Assembly (NCBI RefSeq): GCF_937936315.1
Contig: NZ_CALGWU010000031.1
Coordinates: forward strand, 1-33,377
DNA from: an uncultured Capnocytophaga sp.
GTDB taxonomy: Bacteria; Bacteroidota; Bacteroidia; Flavobacteriales; Flavobacteriaceae
DNA: 33,377 bases
Reading direction: 5' to 3'
Under the pieces are notes generated by a model. That model did not search any database. It saw only the letters and a program-made list of their open reading frames with translations, and was not told the origin of the DNA. How positions within the stretch are numbered: position 1 is the stretch's first letter; each line of letters starts with the position of its first letter. Of the stretch, positions 24,484-33,053 are shown in pieces. The position numbers and the translations under genes were made by a program.

Positions 24484-25383
24484 TCATATCATTTCATTGT
24501 AAGGAATACAAATGTCAAATCCCTTGGAGGAAAAATAACTTGGGGTATCTTCTTTTTCCGAAATAGCTAATACAAAATCTCCTCCCCAAGCTCCTAAACT
24601 CTTTACTGTACCATTGTAATCAGGGAAAAAACGTTCTTTAACTGTAGGGATACCAAGATACTCACTAACAAGTGCTTCGTGTTCATTGAGTATGGCAGAG
24701 AAATCGGCTATAGTATAGGCTAAAACTAGTTGCTCAGTAAGATGTGTAATCCTCTCAGCGAGTTTACGTTTGCTTTTACTTATTGAACGATATTTAGCAA
24801 TCCCTTCTTTACTATTTTGTTTTTGGTTGAGATAAACAAAGTAAATATGGTCTGTATAGGGAAAAAGAAAGCGCAAGGGGTAGCTATGAGGTTTGCCTTC
24901 TTGAAGACGGTATAACAAAGGCATTTTACTTTTAGCACAAGCAATGTCATAACCACTTCCTCCAAAACTCTTAAAAAGAAGTTCATACGGGTTTACCTCT
25001 GCCCACTGGGCTATATTATTGATAAGTGTTGACGAAGTTCCTAACCCCCACAAACGAGGAAATTCTAAATGCGTCTGCACTTGTGAATGTATCCATTTGT
25101 CTTTAAAATCAGGATTGAGTTCTGCAGCTGTAGTGAGTATTTTTTGTAGAGTTTGAGCCACTTTCTGGTCATCATCTGTTGTAAGCACAGCACTATCAAA
25201 CCACAAATTACCATTGCTATCAAAGGCTTGCCAGCGTCCTTGCTCATTATTTTCAGTCACTTCTAATGTTTGTCCTTTTCGGGTAGGAAGAGCAAAAGCA
25301 AGTGCCCCATCAAGCACTGCGTATTCACCTGTGATAAGCAATTTACCATTGCTATGAAAAGAATAAGTTTGTGTTACTCTCAT
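24484..25383 (-). CDS. GYDIA-type GHMP kinase (mevalonate-pathway-like)
   Basis: A 299-residue GHMP-fold kinase. Motif 1 is near the start (GKLLITGEYAVLDGALAFALP), motif 2 is GLGTSSTLINNIA, and the diagnostic GYDIACA lies in the middle, with motif 3 GAWGGDFVLA at the C-terminus. Motif 2 has the ATP phosphate loop in degenerate form. The family is conserved in flavobacteria, which make isoprenoids by the mevalonate pathway, and is a candidate mevalonate or phosphomevalonate kinase; the exact substrate is unproven. It is transcribed divergently from the LRR gene, and the two promoters face each other. Confidence 0.86.
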   Translation of the reverse strand: MRVTQTYSFHSNGKLLITGEYAVLDGALAFALPTRKGQTLEVTENNEQGRWQAFDSNGNLWFDSAVLTTDDDQKVAQTLQKILTTAAELNPDFKDKWIHSQVQTHLEFPRLWGLGTSSTLINNIAQWAEVNPYELLFKSFGGSGYDIACAKSKMPLLYRLQEGKPHSYPLRFLFPYTDHIYFVYLNQKQNSKEGIAKYRSISKSKRKLAERITHLTEQLVLAYTIADFSAILNEHEALVSEYLGIPTVKERFFPDYNGTVKSLGAWGGDFVLAISEKEDTPSYFSSKGFDICIPYNEMI

Positions 25384-25399
25384 ATTTTTTATATCTTTG
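25369..25399 (+). promoter_or_regulatory. Promoter of the LRR-pdxA-ppx unit
   Basis: TTG (25369-25371, inside the kinase coding region), 20-base spacer and TATCTTTG (25392-25399). The start is near 25405, giving a leader of about 45 bases. Confidence 0.64.
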
Positions 25400-25412
25400 C
25401 ACTCTGAAAGTA

Positions 25413-25420
25413 CAAAAGTA
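25413..25420 (-). promoter_or_regulatory. -7 box of the GHMP kinase gene
   Basis: On the minus strand TACTTTTG (25413-25420) fits the -7 box; a -33 TTG at the right distance is not clear. The start would be near 25407, about 24 bases before the ATG, and directly faces the plus-strand promoter. Confidence 0.48.
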
Positions 25421-25449
25421 ATAATTATTTACAGATAAAAAGTAGAACA

Positions 25450-26361
25450 ATGAAAAAAATAAAACAACTTTTATGCTCCTTTATCATCGCAATTCCTATG
25501 TTTATTCAAGCGCAATCTATACGAGTAAACATTGCCACTTTCGATGGTAACGAACTTAATATCAACTCAGTTGATGAATTGACAAAAGCTAACTTTGCTA
25601 ATTTCAAAGAGGTAAAGATTTATAGTAACGACCAAGTACAATTAGATGAAAATTTGCTAAAAAAACTACTCACCGAGGCAAAACAATTAGAATATTTAGA
25701 AATAAAAGAAGTGGGCATCCCTACTTTTCCTGAATTGAATGCCGAAAATAAATCACTAAAAACATTAGTATTACGCCTCAATAACCTCACTAAACTACCC
25801 GAAAATATTGGTCATTTTTCTGCTCTACAAACTATAGACATCTACAATCCTATTACTGAAATTCCTAATTCTTTCATCAACTTACAACAATTAGAAAATT
25901 TAAAGTTTGAGGGAGCTGAATTAATTGTTTTCCCTGAACAAGTATTTGCCTTGTCTAAACTAAAATCACTCATCATTAGTCAGTTTGACACTAAAAATAA
26001 AATCAAAACTCTTCCTGATAATTTCGACAAATTGCCTTTGCTCGAAGAACTATCTTTGCGCAATGCTGCACTTACTGAAGTTCCTGCCTCTATAGGGCGT
26101 TTGCAACACTTGGAAAACGTATATTTCAATGCGAACAATCTTACCAAATTACCTCAAGCATTAGCTGAAAATTCTCATTTAACTTATGTAAATATCAATA
26201 ACAACCCGCTTGATTTTAAACAATTTATAAAATCTGTAGAAAAAGTACAATGGAAAGGGGTTTTGTATATAAACAACCGTAATTTTACTACCCAACAATA
26301 TGAAGAAGTAGAAAAACGCCTACCTAAAATAACCGTATTCTACAATCAAAAAGAAGAATAA
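25450..26361 (+). CDS. Secreted leucine-rich repeat protein
   Basis: A 303-residue exported protein: signal peptide ending FIQAQS, then about eight leucine-rich repeats of the 23-residue bacterial type (LKTLVLRLNNLTKLPENIG, LQTIDIYNPITEIPNSFI, LEELSLRNAALTEVPASIG, LENVYFNANNLTKLPQALA). It has no membrane anchor and no type IX sorting tail that I can see. Binding partners are unknown. It leads an operon, with pdxA following after 24 bases. Confidence 0.85.
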   Translation: MKKIKQLLCSFIIAIPMFIQAQSIRVNIATFDGNELNINSVDELTKANFANFKEVKIYSNDQVQLDENLLKKLLTEAKQLEYLEIKEVGIPTFPELNAENKSLKTLVLRLNNLTKLPENIGHFSALQTIDIYNPITEIPNSFINLQQLENLKFEGAELIVFPEQVFALSKLKSLIISQFDTKNKIKTLPDNFDKLPLLEELSLRNAALTEVPASIGRLQHLENVYFNANNLTKLPQALAENSHLTYVNINNNPLDFKQFIKSVEKVQWKGVLYINNRNFTTQQYEEVEKRLPKITVFYNQKEE

Positions 26362-26385
26362 TACTCTAAAAACATCTCAATTTTT

Positions 26386-27444
26386 ATGAAAGATAAACTG
26401 ATAAAAGTAGGTATTTCCATTGGTGATATGAATGGAATAGGACTTGAGATTATCCTCAAAACCTTTGAAGACCACCAAATATTGGAATTGTGTACCCCTA
26501 TTATTTTTGCTTCTAATAAATTAGTTTCTTTCCAAAAGAAACATTTCAATACAATGGCTAATTTTCAAGGTATTGATAGTGTAGATGCCGCCATTGAAGG
26601 TAAACTAAATGTACTCAACTGCTGGAAAGAAACTCCTACAGTTACCTTTGGTCAGGAAACTGAAGAAGGTGGAAAATATGCTTTCCTATCGTTACAAGCT
26701 GCTGTAGAAGCTCTTAAAAATAATGAAATTGATGTATTAGTAACTGCTCCTATCAATAAAAACAACATCCAATCGGATAATTTTCACTTCCCTGGTCACA
26801 CTGATTACTTAGCTAAAGAACTCAATGGTACCAGCCTAATGTTTATGGTAAGTGAAGACTTAAAGGTAGGATTACTTACAGATCACGTGCCTCTAAAAAA
26901 CGTATCCTCTCTCATTACCGAATCACTCATTATGGAGAAAGCTCGTTTGATGAATGAATCTCTCATCAAAGATTTCCGCTTGCAACGCCCTAAAATAGCT
27001 GTATTAGGTATCAATCCTCATTGTGGAGACAAAGGAGTTATTGGCAATGAAGATGATGAAGTACTACGTCCTGCCTTAAAAAAACTGTATTTCGATGAAA
27101 ATATATTAGTATTTGGTCCTTTTGCTGCCGATAGTTTCTTTGGTTCTCAAACTTATCGCAACTACGATGCTATACTTGCCCCTTATCACGACCAAGGGCT
27201 TATAGCTTTCAAAACCATTGCTTTTGGCAGTGGTGTGAACTACACAGCTGGACTTAGCAAAGTACGCACTTCCCCCGATCACGGTACTGCTTACGAGATA
27301 GCAGGTAAGGGTATTGCCGAACCTGAGTCATTCCGCCACGCTATTTACACTGCCTTAGATGTATTCAGAAATCGGGAAGAATATGCCGAGCTAACTAAAA
27401 ACCCTCTGAAAGTACGTACTTTAGAAGCTGATAAAGATAAATAA
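26386..27444 (+). CDS. pdxA: 4-hydroxythreonine-4-phosphate dehydrogenase
   Basis: A 352-residue NAD-dependent enzyme of pyridoxal 5'-phosphate synthesis (DXP-dependent route). Metal and substrate motifs are FPGHTDYLAKE, LTDHVPL, APYHDQGLIAFKT and SPDHGTAYEIAGKG, including the three metal histidines. Length is slightly above the E. coli enzyme (329). It is in an operon with the LRR gene before it and the Ppx gene seven bases after it. No other pdx gene is nearby. Confidence 0.95.
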   Translation: MKDKLIKVGISIGDMNGIGLEIILKTFEDHQILELCTPIIFASNKLVSFQKKHFNTMANFQGIDSVDAAIEGKLNVLNCWKETPTVTFGQETEEGGKYAFLSLQAAVEALKNNEIDVLVTAPINKNNIQSDNFHFPGHTDYLAKELNGTSLMFMVSEDLKVGLLTDHVPLKNVSSLITESLIMEKARLMNESLIKDFRLQRPKIAVLGINPHCGDKGVIGNEDDEVLRPALKKLYFDENILVFGPFAADSFFGSQTYRNYDAILAPYHDQGLIAFKTIAFGSGVNYTAGLSKVRTSPDHGTAYEIAGKGIAEPESFRHAIYTALDVFRNREEYAELTKNPLKVRTLEADKDK

Positions 27445-27451
27445 TTACAAT

Positions 27452-28351
27452 ATGAATATCAAAAAGTTAGGAGCTATAGACATAGGGTCTAATGGGGTGA
27501 GATTGCTCATCTCTAACGTTTTAGAAGAACCTAATGAAGCTCCAAAATTCACCAAAGCAAGCTTAGTTCGTGTGCCTATCCGTTTGGGAGCTGATGTGTT
27601 TTTAGATGGACTTATCTCTCCTGAAAATACTGATAGATTAGCTGATGCTATGCAAGCCTTTAGCTTGCTGATGAAAATAAATCAAGTAGAAAACTATCGT
27701 GCTTGCGCTACTTCGGCAATGCGTGAATCTACTAATGGACAACAAGTAGCCGATGAAGTTTATAAACGCACTGGCGTACGCATTGAAATTATAGATGGCG
27801 CTGAAGAGGCGAGCATCATTGCTTCTACCGATATTTCAAGTTTGATACAAAAAGATAAAGATTATCTGTATATAGATGTGGGAGGAGGTAGTACTGAGTT
27901 CACTGTTTTTTCTAAAGGAAAAGTAAAAAAATCGCGTTCATTCCCTATTGGTACAGTGCGTTTATTAGATAACAAGGTGAGCGACAAAACATGGGAAGAT
28001 GTTGAAAAATGGATAAAAAAACACACTAAAGATTGCGAACATATAGAAGCCATAGGTTCTGGCGGAAATATCAATAAAATTCATAAGAACTCTAATAGTA
28101 AAGAAGGTGAACCTCTTAGCTATCAGTATCTCACCGATTATCACAACTATGTTTCTGGTTTTTCTTATGAAGAACGCATTAGGCTCTTAGGATTCAATCC
28201 CGATCGCGCCGACGTAATCCTCTATGCTCTCACTGTATTCACTAATGCAATGAAATGGTCGGGAGCTGAGATTGTTCACGTACCTCGTATTGGTCTCGCC
28301 GATGGTATCGTAAGGACTATTTACAACAAAGAAAACAACGTTATAAAATAA
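27452..28351 (+). CDS. Ppx/GppA family phosphatase (short form)
   Basis: A 299-residue ASKHA-fold phosphatase: phosphate motif 1 IDIGSNGVRLLI, the YIDVGGGSTEF motif 2 with the catalytic glutamate region, and SFPIGTVRLL. It lacks the C-terminal HD and helical domains of E. coli Ppx (513 residues), which is usual for the short Bacteroidota forms. It is expected to cut polyphosphate or pppGpp. It ends at 28351, before a 157-base gap containing a seven-base inverted repeat at 28382-28404 without a T run. Confidence 0.9.
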   Translation: MNIKKLGAIDIGSNGVRLLISNVLEEPNEAPKFTKASLVRVPIRLGADVFLDGLISPENTDRLADAMQAFSLLMKINQVENYRACATSAMRESTNGQQVADEVYKRTGVRIEIIDGAEEASIIASTDISSLIQKDKDYLYIDVGGGSTEFTVFSKGKVKKSRSFPIGTVRLLDNKVSDKTWEDVEKWIKKHTKDCEHIEAIGSGGNINKIHKNSNSKEGEPLSYQYLTDYHNYVSGFSYEERIRLLGFNPDRADVILYALTVFTNAMKWSGAEIVHVPRIGLADGIVRTIYNKENNVIK

Positions 28352-28381
28352 GCTGAAAATAATTATATTTATCTTATTATC

Positions 28382-28404
28382 AGTAGTTTGTAAATTTAAC
28401 TACT
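28382..28404 (+). terminator. Weak hairpin after the Ppx/GppA gene
   Basis: AGTAGTT (28382-28388) pairs with AACTACT (28398-28404) around a nine-base loop; no T run follows. It may be a weak terminator. The rest of the gap is AT-rich up to the promoter at 28470. Confidence 0.35.
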
Positions 28405-28469
28405 CTGTAAATTACACTTTAAAACCTCAAAAAATAAACAATTTATTTTTATAAATCATTTTTTTGTAA

Positions 28470-28477
28470 TACTTTTG
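28470..28477 (+). promoter_or_regulatory. Promoter -7 box before the 28.5 kb lipoprotein
   Basis: TACTTTTG matches the -7 consensus 31 bases before the ATG at 28509. No TTG is found at the -33 distance. Confidence 0.45.
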
Positions 28478-28508
28478 AGCCCTAAAAACATTTAATACAC
28501 ATTCAATT

Positions 28509-29042
28509 ATGAAATTTTACTTTTGTTTTTTAGCTTTATTCTTAGCCTTTGCTTCTTGCAAAAAGAATGGTTCTCAACTCACTCCTGAACAGAAAGAAGC
28601 TGAGTTACAAAAAAAATTAGACTCTCTTGCTAAGATTAAATTTGATGAAGTAATAAAAGAAGACGTAGATACTTACCCTATTTTTAAAGGGGTATGCGAT
28701 ACCGCTACTACTAAACCTACTCAAAAAGAATGCTTTGAGAAAACTTTTGCAGCTCTCTTTGAAGAACGCTTGCGAAAAGACCCTTACGAAGTGTCTGAAC
28801 CTATTAAAGATAGTGTTATTCTCAACATAAAAGTAGATAATATCGGAAAAATAGTGCTCATAGATATCAAAGCTGATGAGAAAACTAAAGAACTACTCAG
28901 TACCGAAAATGAAAGTTTTGAAGATTCTTTGCGCGCTAATCTATCAATGTTGTCTGATAATGATGCCATTGCCCCTGCTACTAAAAACGGACAAAATGTG
29001 AGCACTCAATTTGAACTCCCTATTAAAATTAACGTTAAATAA
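28509..29042 (+). CDS. Hypothetical lipoprotein
   Basis: A 177-residue exported protein with a lipobox (FASC, lipidated Cys18) followed by KKNGSQ. The mature part starts with a Gln/Glu/Lys-rich helix and continues with alternating strands, including SVILNIKVDNIGKIVLIDIKAD, which has the look of a TonB C-terminal-like or energy-transducer-like domain, but the similarity is too weak to name it. It shares an operon with ruvC, 13 bases downstream. Confidence 0.75.
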   Translation: MKFYFCFLALFLAFASCKKNGSQLTPEQKEAELQKKLDSLAKIKFDEVIKEDVDTYPIFKGVCDTATTKPTQKECFEKTFAALFEERLRKDPYEVSEPIKDSVILNIKVDNIGKIVLIDIKADEKTKELLSTENESFEDSLRANLSMLSDNDAIAPATKNGQNVSTQFELPIKINVK

Positions 29043-29055
29043 TCTGTAGTAGCTT

Positions 29056-29601
29056 TTGGAACGTATTATTTTAGGTATCGACCCTGGTACTACTATTATG
29101 GGCTTTGGACTTATTCAGGTGGAAAGAGATACTATGAAACTCTTACAACTGAATGAACTTCAACTCAGTAAATACAGCAATCACTACTTAAAACTAAGTG
29201 TGATTTTCAATCGTACTTTAGAACTAATTGACACTTACAAACCCGATGAATTAGCTATTGAAGCACCTTTCTTTGGTAAAAATGTACAATCAATGTTGAA
29301 ATTAGGACGAGCACAAGGGGTAGCAATGGCCGCAGGTTTATCGCGCCAAATTCCTATTACTGAATACGAACCTAAAAAGGTAAAAATGGCTATTACGGGC
29401 AATGGTAGTGCTTCTAAGGAACAAGTAGCCAAAATGCTTCAACAACTTCTAAACATAAAAGAACTTCCCAAACACTTCGATGCAACCGATGGATTAGCTG
29501 TAGCTGTTTGTCACTTTTTTAATGGTGGTAAGGCACAAAAACAGCAAAGCTATAGTGGTTGGGATGCTTTTGTAAAACAAAACCAAGACCGTATAGGTTA
29601 A
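29056..29601 (+). CDS. ruvC: Holliday junction resolvase RuvC
   Basis: A 181-residue endonuclease that cuts four-way junctions with RuvAB. The four acidic catalytic residues are present: Asp in LGIDPGTT, Glu in LAIEAPFFG, and two Asp in HFDATDGLAVA. The only possible start near the conserved N-terminus is TTG at 29056, because stops TAG TAG lie just upstream in frame and ERIILGIDPG starts at residue 2. It is followed 14 bases later by hemW. Confidence 0.94.
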   Translation: MERIILGIDPGTTIMGFGLIQVERDTMKLLQLNELQLSKYSNHYLKLSVIFNRTLELIDTYKPDELAIEAPFFGKNVQSMLKLGRAQGVAMAAGLSRQIPITEYEPKKVKMAITGNGSASKEQVAKMLQQLLNIKELPKHFDATDGLAVAVCHFFNGGKAQKQQSYSGWDAFVKQNQDRIG

Positions 29602-29615
29602 AAAAACACTTCACT

Positions 29616-30767
29616 TTGTATAGCTTATACATTCATATTCCTTTTTGTAGGCGTGCATGTCATTATTGTGATTTCCATTTTTCAACTACTCTAAAAAGAA
29701 AAGGAGAAATGGTGAATGCCCTTTGTAAGGAACTCATTTTGCGCAAGAATGAAGCTATAAATAGTGAATTACAAACAGTCTACTTAGGAGGAGGGACACC
29801 CAGTATCCTTTCGTATGACGAATTACAACAACTTTTTCATACAATCTTCACATATTACAAGGTAAGTCCCTCAGCCGAAATTACCTTGGAAGCTAATCCT
29901 GATGACTTTTTTAGAGGCTCCTCTCCCCAACAAATGTTAGAACAATTGCACTCTTTAGGTATCAATAGGTTAAGTTTGGGTGTACAATCGTTTTTTGAAG
30001 AGGACTTACAATTGATGAACAGAGTACATAGTGTAGCTCAAGTAGAAACTTTATTGCAGATAACTCCACAATATTTTGATAACATCACTATTGATTTAAT
30101 TTATGGCATTCCTCGAATGAGTAAGGAACGTTGGCAGGAAAATATCAATAAGGCGCTGTCTTTTAATATTCCACATATCTCAGCCTATGCTCTTACAGTT
30201 GAAGAAAAAACAGCTTTGCACAAGTTTATAGCTACGGGAAAAATATCACCTATAAACGATGAGCAAGCCTATACACACTTTCAAATACTGATAGACACTC
30301 TTGAAAAAGAAGGGTTTATACAATATGAGTTTTCAAATTTTGGTAAAGAAGGGTATTTTAGTAAGAATAACACAGCGTATTGGTTTGGCAAACCTTATAT
30401 GGGAATAGGTCCTTCAGCTCATAGTTTTAATGGAAAAGAACGCAGTTGGAATATTGCTCACAACATTAAGTATATACAACAGATACAGCAGGGAATATTA
30501 CCTCAGGAAAAAGAAGAACTTACCCTCAACAACCAATATAACGAACTCATCATCACACGTATACGCACGATGGTAGGAATTGATTTAGAAGAAGTGAGAA
30601 TAGTATTTGGGGATGATTACTGTCAATATTTATTACAGCAAGCACAGAAGTACCTTGCCGATGAGCTTTTAACAATAGAAGAAAACCACCTGAAAGTAAC
30701 GCGCAAGGGTAAGTTTCTTTCAGATGGTATAGCTTCCGATTTATTTAGGGTGGATGACCTCATCTAG
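29616..30767 (+). CDS. hemW: Radical SAM protein HemW (coproporphyrinogen III oxidase-like)
   Basis: A 383-residue radical SAM enzyme with the cluster motif C-x3-C-x2-C (Cys11, Cys15, Cys18 in FCRRACHYC), the YLGGGTPS block and the HemN_C region near the C-terminus. HemW is a heme chaperone, not a true oxidase. The start is TTG at 29616, since the protein family begins YIHIPFC within a few residues; the frame opens at TTG 29559 inside ruvC, but that extension is not conserved. Its 3' end overlaps the convergent lipoprotein gene by 27 bases. Confidence 0.92.
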   Translation: MYSLYIHIPFCRRACHYCDFHFSTTLKRKGEMVNALCKELILRKNEAINSELQTVYLGGGTPSILSYDELQQLFHTIFTYYKVSPSAEITLEANPDDFFRGSSPQQMLEQLHSLGINRLSLGVQSFFEEDLQLMNRVHSVAQVETLLQITPQYFDNITIDLIYGIPRMSKERWQENINKALSFNIPHISAYALTVEEKTALHKFIATGKISPINDEQAYTHFQILIDTLEKEGFIQYEFSNFGKEGYFSKNNTAYWFGKPYMGIGPSAHSFNGKERSWNIAHNIKYIQQIQQGILPQEKEELTLNNQYNELIITRIRTMVGIDLEEVRIVFGDDYCQYLLQQAQKYLADELLTIEENHLKVTRKGKFLSDGIASDLFRVDDLI

Positions 30768-31205
30768 GGCTTTAAAGGTAACATTTTGGTTGCCATCAAT
30801 GTGGTATTCCAAAAGCAGGTCGCCCCACAATTCACCATCAGTAAATTCACAAATCACCCATTTTTCATTGAGTATTCTTATTTTATTAAATAAGAATTTG
30901 CCGTTAGACTCTGATTTGATATAAGGGTTATGATCCTTTACATTCATTTCCATTAGCGCATTCATAACAATTTGTGAAGGATTGTCAATTTTTAAATCTT
31001 CAAAATATTGTTGTGCTAATTCATTAGTTTCAAGACTGAAATTCAATGCTTCAAGGCGTTGTTCGTCAATCTTTTTGATAGAATCAGTAAGTTTTGAAAT
31101 CTTTTCAGCCGATTCCTTTAATGCTGTAGCACTTTTATTGTTCGTTGAATTACAACTTGCCAAAACAGCAGTTCCTAAGAGTGTAATAAAAAAATGTTTA
31201 TTCAT
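30741..31205 (-). CDS. Hypothetical lipoprotein with coiled-coil start
   Basis: A 154-residue exported protein: signal with lipobox (AVLASC, lipidated Cys18), then NSTNNKSA and a helical heptad-like region (ALKESAEKISKLTDSIKKIDEQRLEAL). The C-terminal part has strands and aromatic residues and is not recognised. Its ATG overlaps the end of the exonuclease gene by eight bases, and its 3' end overlaps hemW by 27 bases on the other strand. It is probably co-transcribed with the exonuclease gene. Confidence 0.72.
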   Translation of the reverse strand: MNKHFFITLLGTAVLASCNSTNNKSATALKESAEKISKLTDSIKKIDEQRLEALNFSLETNELAQQYFEDLKIDNPSQIVMNALMEMNVKDHNPYIKSESNGKFLFNKIRILNEKWVICEFTDGELWGDLLLEYHIDGNQNVTFKALDEVIHPK

Positions 31206-32526
31206 TATGATAAGGTTTTTGTTCGCTTAGTTTGAGTACCTTCACCTTGGAGTTCTTGCGAAGATAAGCGTGTAAAAGGTGTCGGTTGAGTAAAGAATTG
31301 GCTAAAGGAGTGATAAGGGTTTCTAAAATAGAACGTTGTGTGAGTTGGTAGTTCAGATTTAAAAATCCATACCCTTTGATATTGCCATCTATTACTAAAA
31401 TCATACTTTTTTCACCTACTACTCTGCCTTTATCTACAATTGCTATATCTTCATTTTGGAGCCCGTATTTAGCAAAAATTTCTTTAACTCGTTTATTATA
31501 TATTTCAGGAGATTCGTTATTGAAATCTACTTCATTAAGCAGAAATTCTTTTTCTATACGTTTCAAAAAAAACAATCCTTCTTTTAGTGTTTCAAAAGTA
31601 GTGATAAAATTGTTTTGCGATTGCAACAATTCTATAGAAAAACAGAGGTATCCTCTTTTGTTGTAATGAGAAGTAAGTATATAGTTGATATTCTTTAATT
31701 TATCAATACTCCGGTTGTTGCATTTAGGATTGTTAAGTTGTATAAGTTCTAATTCTTTAAGGGTTGCAATGAGTTCATTTCCCATTTCTTCATAAGTTAC
31801 CTTATAAGTATGGCGTTGCAAATATCTATCGCGTTTAGAGGGAGAGGTGAGCAATTGGTTCACCCGTCCTTTGATGTTTTTATGTTTTCCTACATAGATA
31901 ATTTTACCTTCTTTGTTGTGGATATAGAATACGCCTAAGGTTTCAGGGAGTGCATCGAGTATTTTTAGGTGTCGTGAAGCCATTTCTAAACGCACATCAT
32001 TCTTCACTGAAGCAGTTATAATACTCTTTTTAGTGTCTTTTTCAAGTAAATATTTAAAAAGATTGAGGGTAGCCATAGCATCGCCCGAAGCACGATGGCG
32101 TTCACTCATCGGGATACCTAAAGAATGCACTAATTTTCCTAAGCTATACGATTCTTTATCAGGAATGAGTTGTTGTGAAAGTTCTACTGTACAGAGTGTG
32201 GTTTTGATGTACTCATACCCTAAACGGCGAAATTCAGTTTGTAAAATGCGATAATCAAAGGTAGCATTGTGCCCAACGATGATACACCCCTCTGTAATTT
32301 CCACTATGCGTTTGGCTATCTCATAAAACTTTGGTGCATTGCGCAACATCTTGTTGTTGATGCCTGTAAGTTTAGTAACATAGTCTTGTATAGGGCGTTC
32401 GGGATTGATAAGAGAGATAAACTGATCGGTAATAGTATGTCCATCAAATTGATAAATAGCAATTTCGGTAATACCTTCTTCATCGTATTTACCTCCCGTA
32501 GTTTCTATGTCGAGTATTGCGTACAA
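31198..32526 (-). CDS. DEDDh 3'-5' exonuclease fused to GIY-YIG nuclease domain
   Basis: A 442-residue protein. Residues 1-165 are a DnaQ-like exonuclease: LDIETTG (Asp6, Glu8), GHNATFDYRIL and the His/Asp of HRASGDAMATL, so the DEDDh set is complete. Residues about 195-275 hold a UvrC-type GIY-YIG module (VFYIHN, IIYVGKHKNIKGRV). The C-terminal 170 residues are not recognised. The start is TTG at 32526, since no ATG precedes the conserved YAILDIETTG and a stop lies seven codons upstream. It is a repair-type nuclease as in other Bacteroidota; the substrate is not established. No clear promoter was found before it. Confidence 0.88.
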   Translation of the reverse strand: MYAILDIETTGGKYDEEGITEIAIYQFDGHTITDQFISLINPERPIQDYVTKLTGINNKMLRNAPKFYEIAKRIVEITEGCIIVGHNATFDYRILQTEFRRLGYEYIKTTLCTVELSQQLIPDKESYSLGKLVHSLGIPMSERHRASGDAMATLNLFKYLLEKDTKKSIITASVKNDVRLEMASRHLKILDALPETLGVFYIHNKEGKIIYVGKHKNIKGRVNQLLTSPSKRDRYLQRHTYKVTYEEMGNELIATLKELELIQLNNPKCNNRSIDKLKNINYILTSHYNKRGYLCFSIELLQSQNNFITTFETLKEGLFFLKRIEKEFLLNEVDFNNESPEIYNKRVKEIFAKYGLQNEDIAIVDKGRVVGEKSMILVIDGNIKGYGFLNLNYQLTQRSILETLITPLANSLLNRHLLHAYLRKNSKVKVLKLSEQKPYHNE

Positions 32527-32572
32527 ATGTTTAAGTGTTAGGGATTAGATATTTATTCATTAGTAAATGAAA

Positions 32573-32610
32573 AAAAGCAAAGAGAAAGGCATACTTTACT
32601 CTTTGCTTTT
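32573..32610 (-). terminator. Terminator after rplS
   Basis: Perfect 12-base arms (AAAAGCAAAGAG at 32573-32584 and its complement at 32599-32610) with an inner AAAG/CTTT pairing; the minus-strand 3' side ends in T residues. It separates rplS from the exonuclease gene. Confidence 0.82.
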
Positions 32611-32631
32611 ATGTTGTTCATCAATTTTCTT

Positions 32632-32979
32632 TTAGCGAACTTCTTTAATACGGGCTTTTTTACCTGTAAGTCCTCTAAAGTAATAGATGCGAGCACGTCT
32701 AACTTTACCTTTTTTGTTTACTTCAATTTTTTGAAGGGCAGGCATATTGATAGGGAAGATACGTTCTACCCCTACTGTACCAGACATTTTGCGAATGGTA
32801 AATGTAGCTGTTACACCGTGACCTTTGCGTTGTATTACAACACCTTTAAAAAACTGAGTACGTTTTTTGTCTCCCTCTTTGATTTCATAATACACAGTGA
32901 TAGTATCACCTGCTGAAAATTCTGGGAATTCTTTTTTCTCAATAAAGTTGTCTTGTACGTACTTTAATAATGGTTCCAT
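32632..32979 (-). CDS. rplS: 50S ribosomal protein L19
   Basis: A 115-residue basic ribosomal protein at the 30S-50S interface. The family blocks are clear: PEFSAGDTITVYYEIKEGDKKRTQFFKGVVIQRKG, then TFTIRKMSGTVGVERIFPI and a C-terminal KVRRARIYYFRGLTGKKARI. Length is standard. It is transcribed alone (trmD/rimM are not adjacent), has a consensus promoter and a structured 5' leader, and ends in a strong terminator. Confidence 0.97.
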   Translation of the reverse strand: MEPLLKYVQDNFIEKKEFPEFSAGDTITVYYEIKEGDKKRTQFFKGVVIQRKGHGVTATFTIRKMSGTVGVERIFPINMPALQKIEVNKKGKVRRARIYYFRGLTGKKARIKEVR

Positions 32980-33047
32980 AAAAAATATAAAATAATTATG
33001 TTATCATTGGGCAACATTCACGACTCTCGCCAGAGGTTACTCCAAAT
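32980..33047 (-). ncRNA. Putative L19 (rplS) 5' leader, autoregulatory RNA
   Basis: The transcript leader of about 68 bases is more GC-rich and more structured than other leaders here. On the minus strand it contains CTCT-GGCG-AGAG (33035 down to 33024) and an outer TTGG...CCCAA pairing. A flavobacterial L19 leader class is known, and this element is in the expected place and size range. I could not compare it to a covariance model, so the match is by position and shape. Confidence 0.5.
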
Positions 33048-33053
33048 CGGGGG

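Noticed and set aside
29559..29615. Longer hemW start at TTG 29559
   Set aside because: It lies within ruvC and adds 19 residues (with KTKPRPYRLKKHF) absent from the usual HemW N-terminus, which begins just before YIHIPFC.
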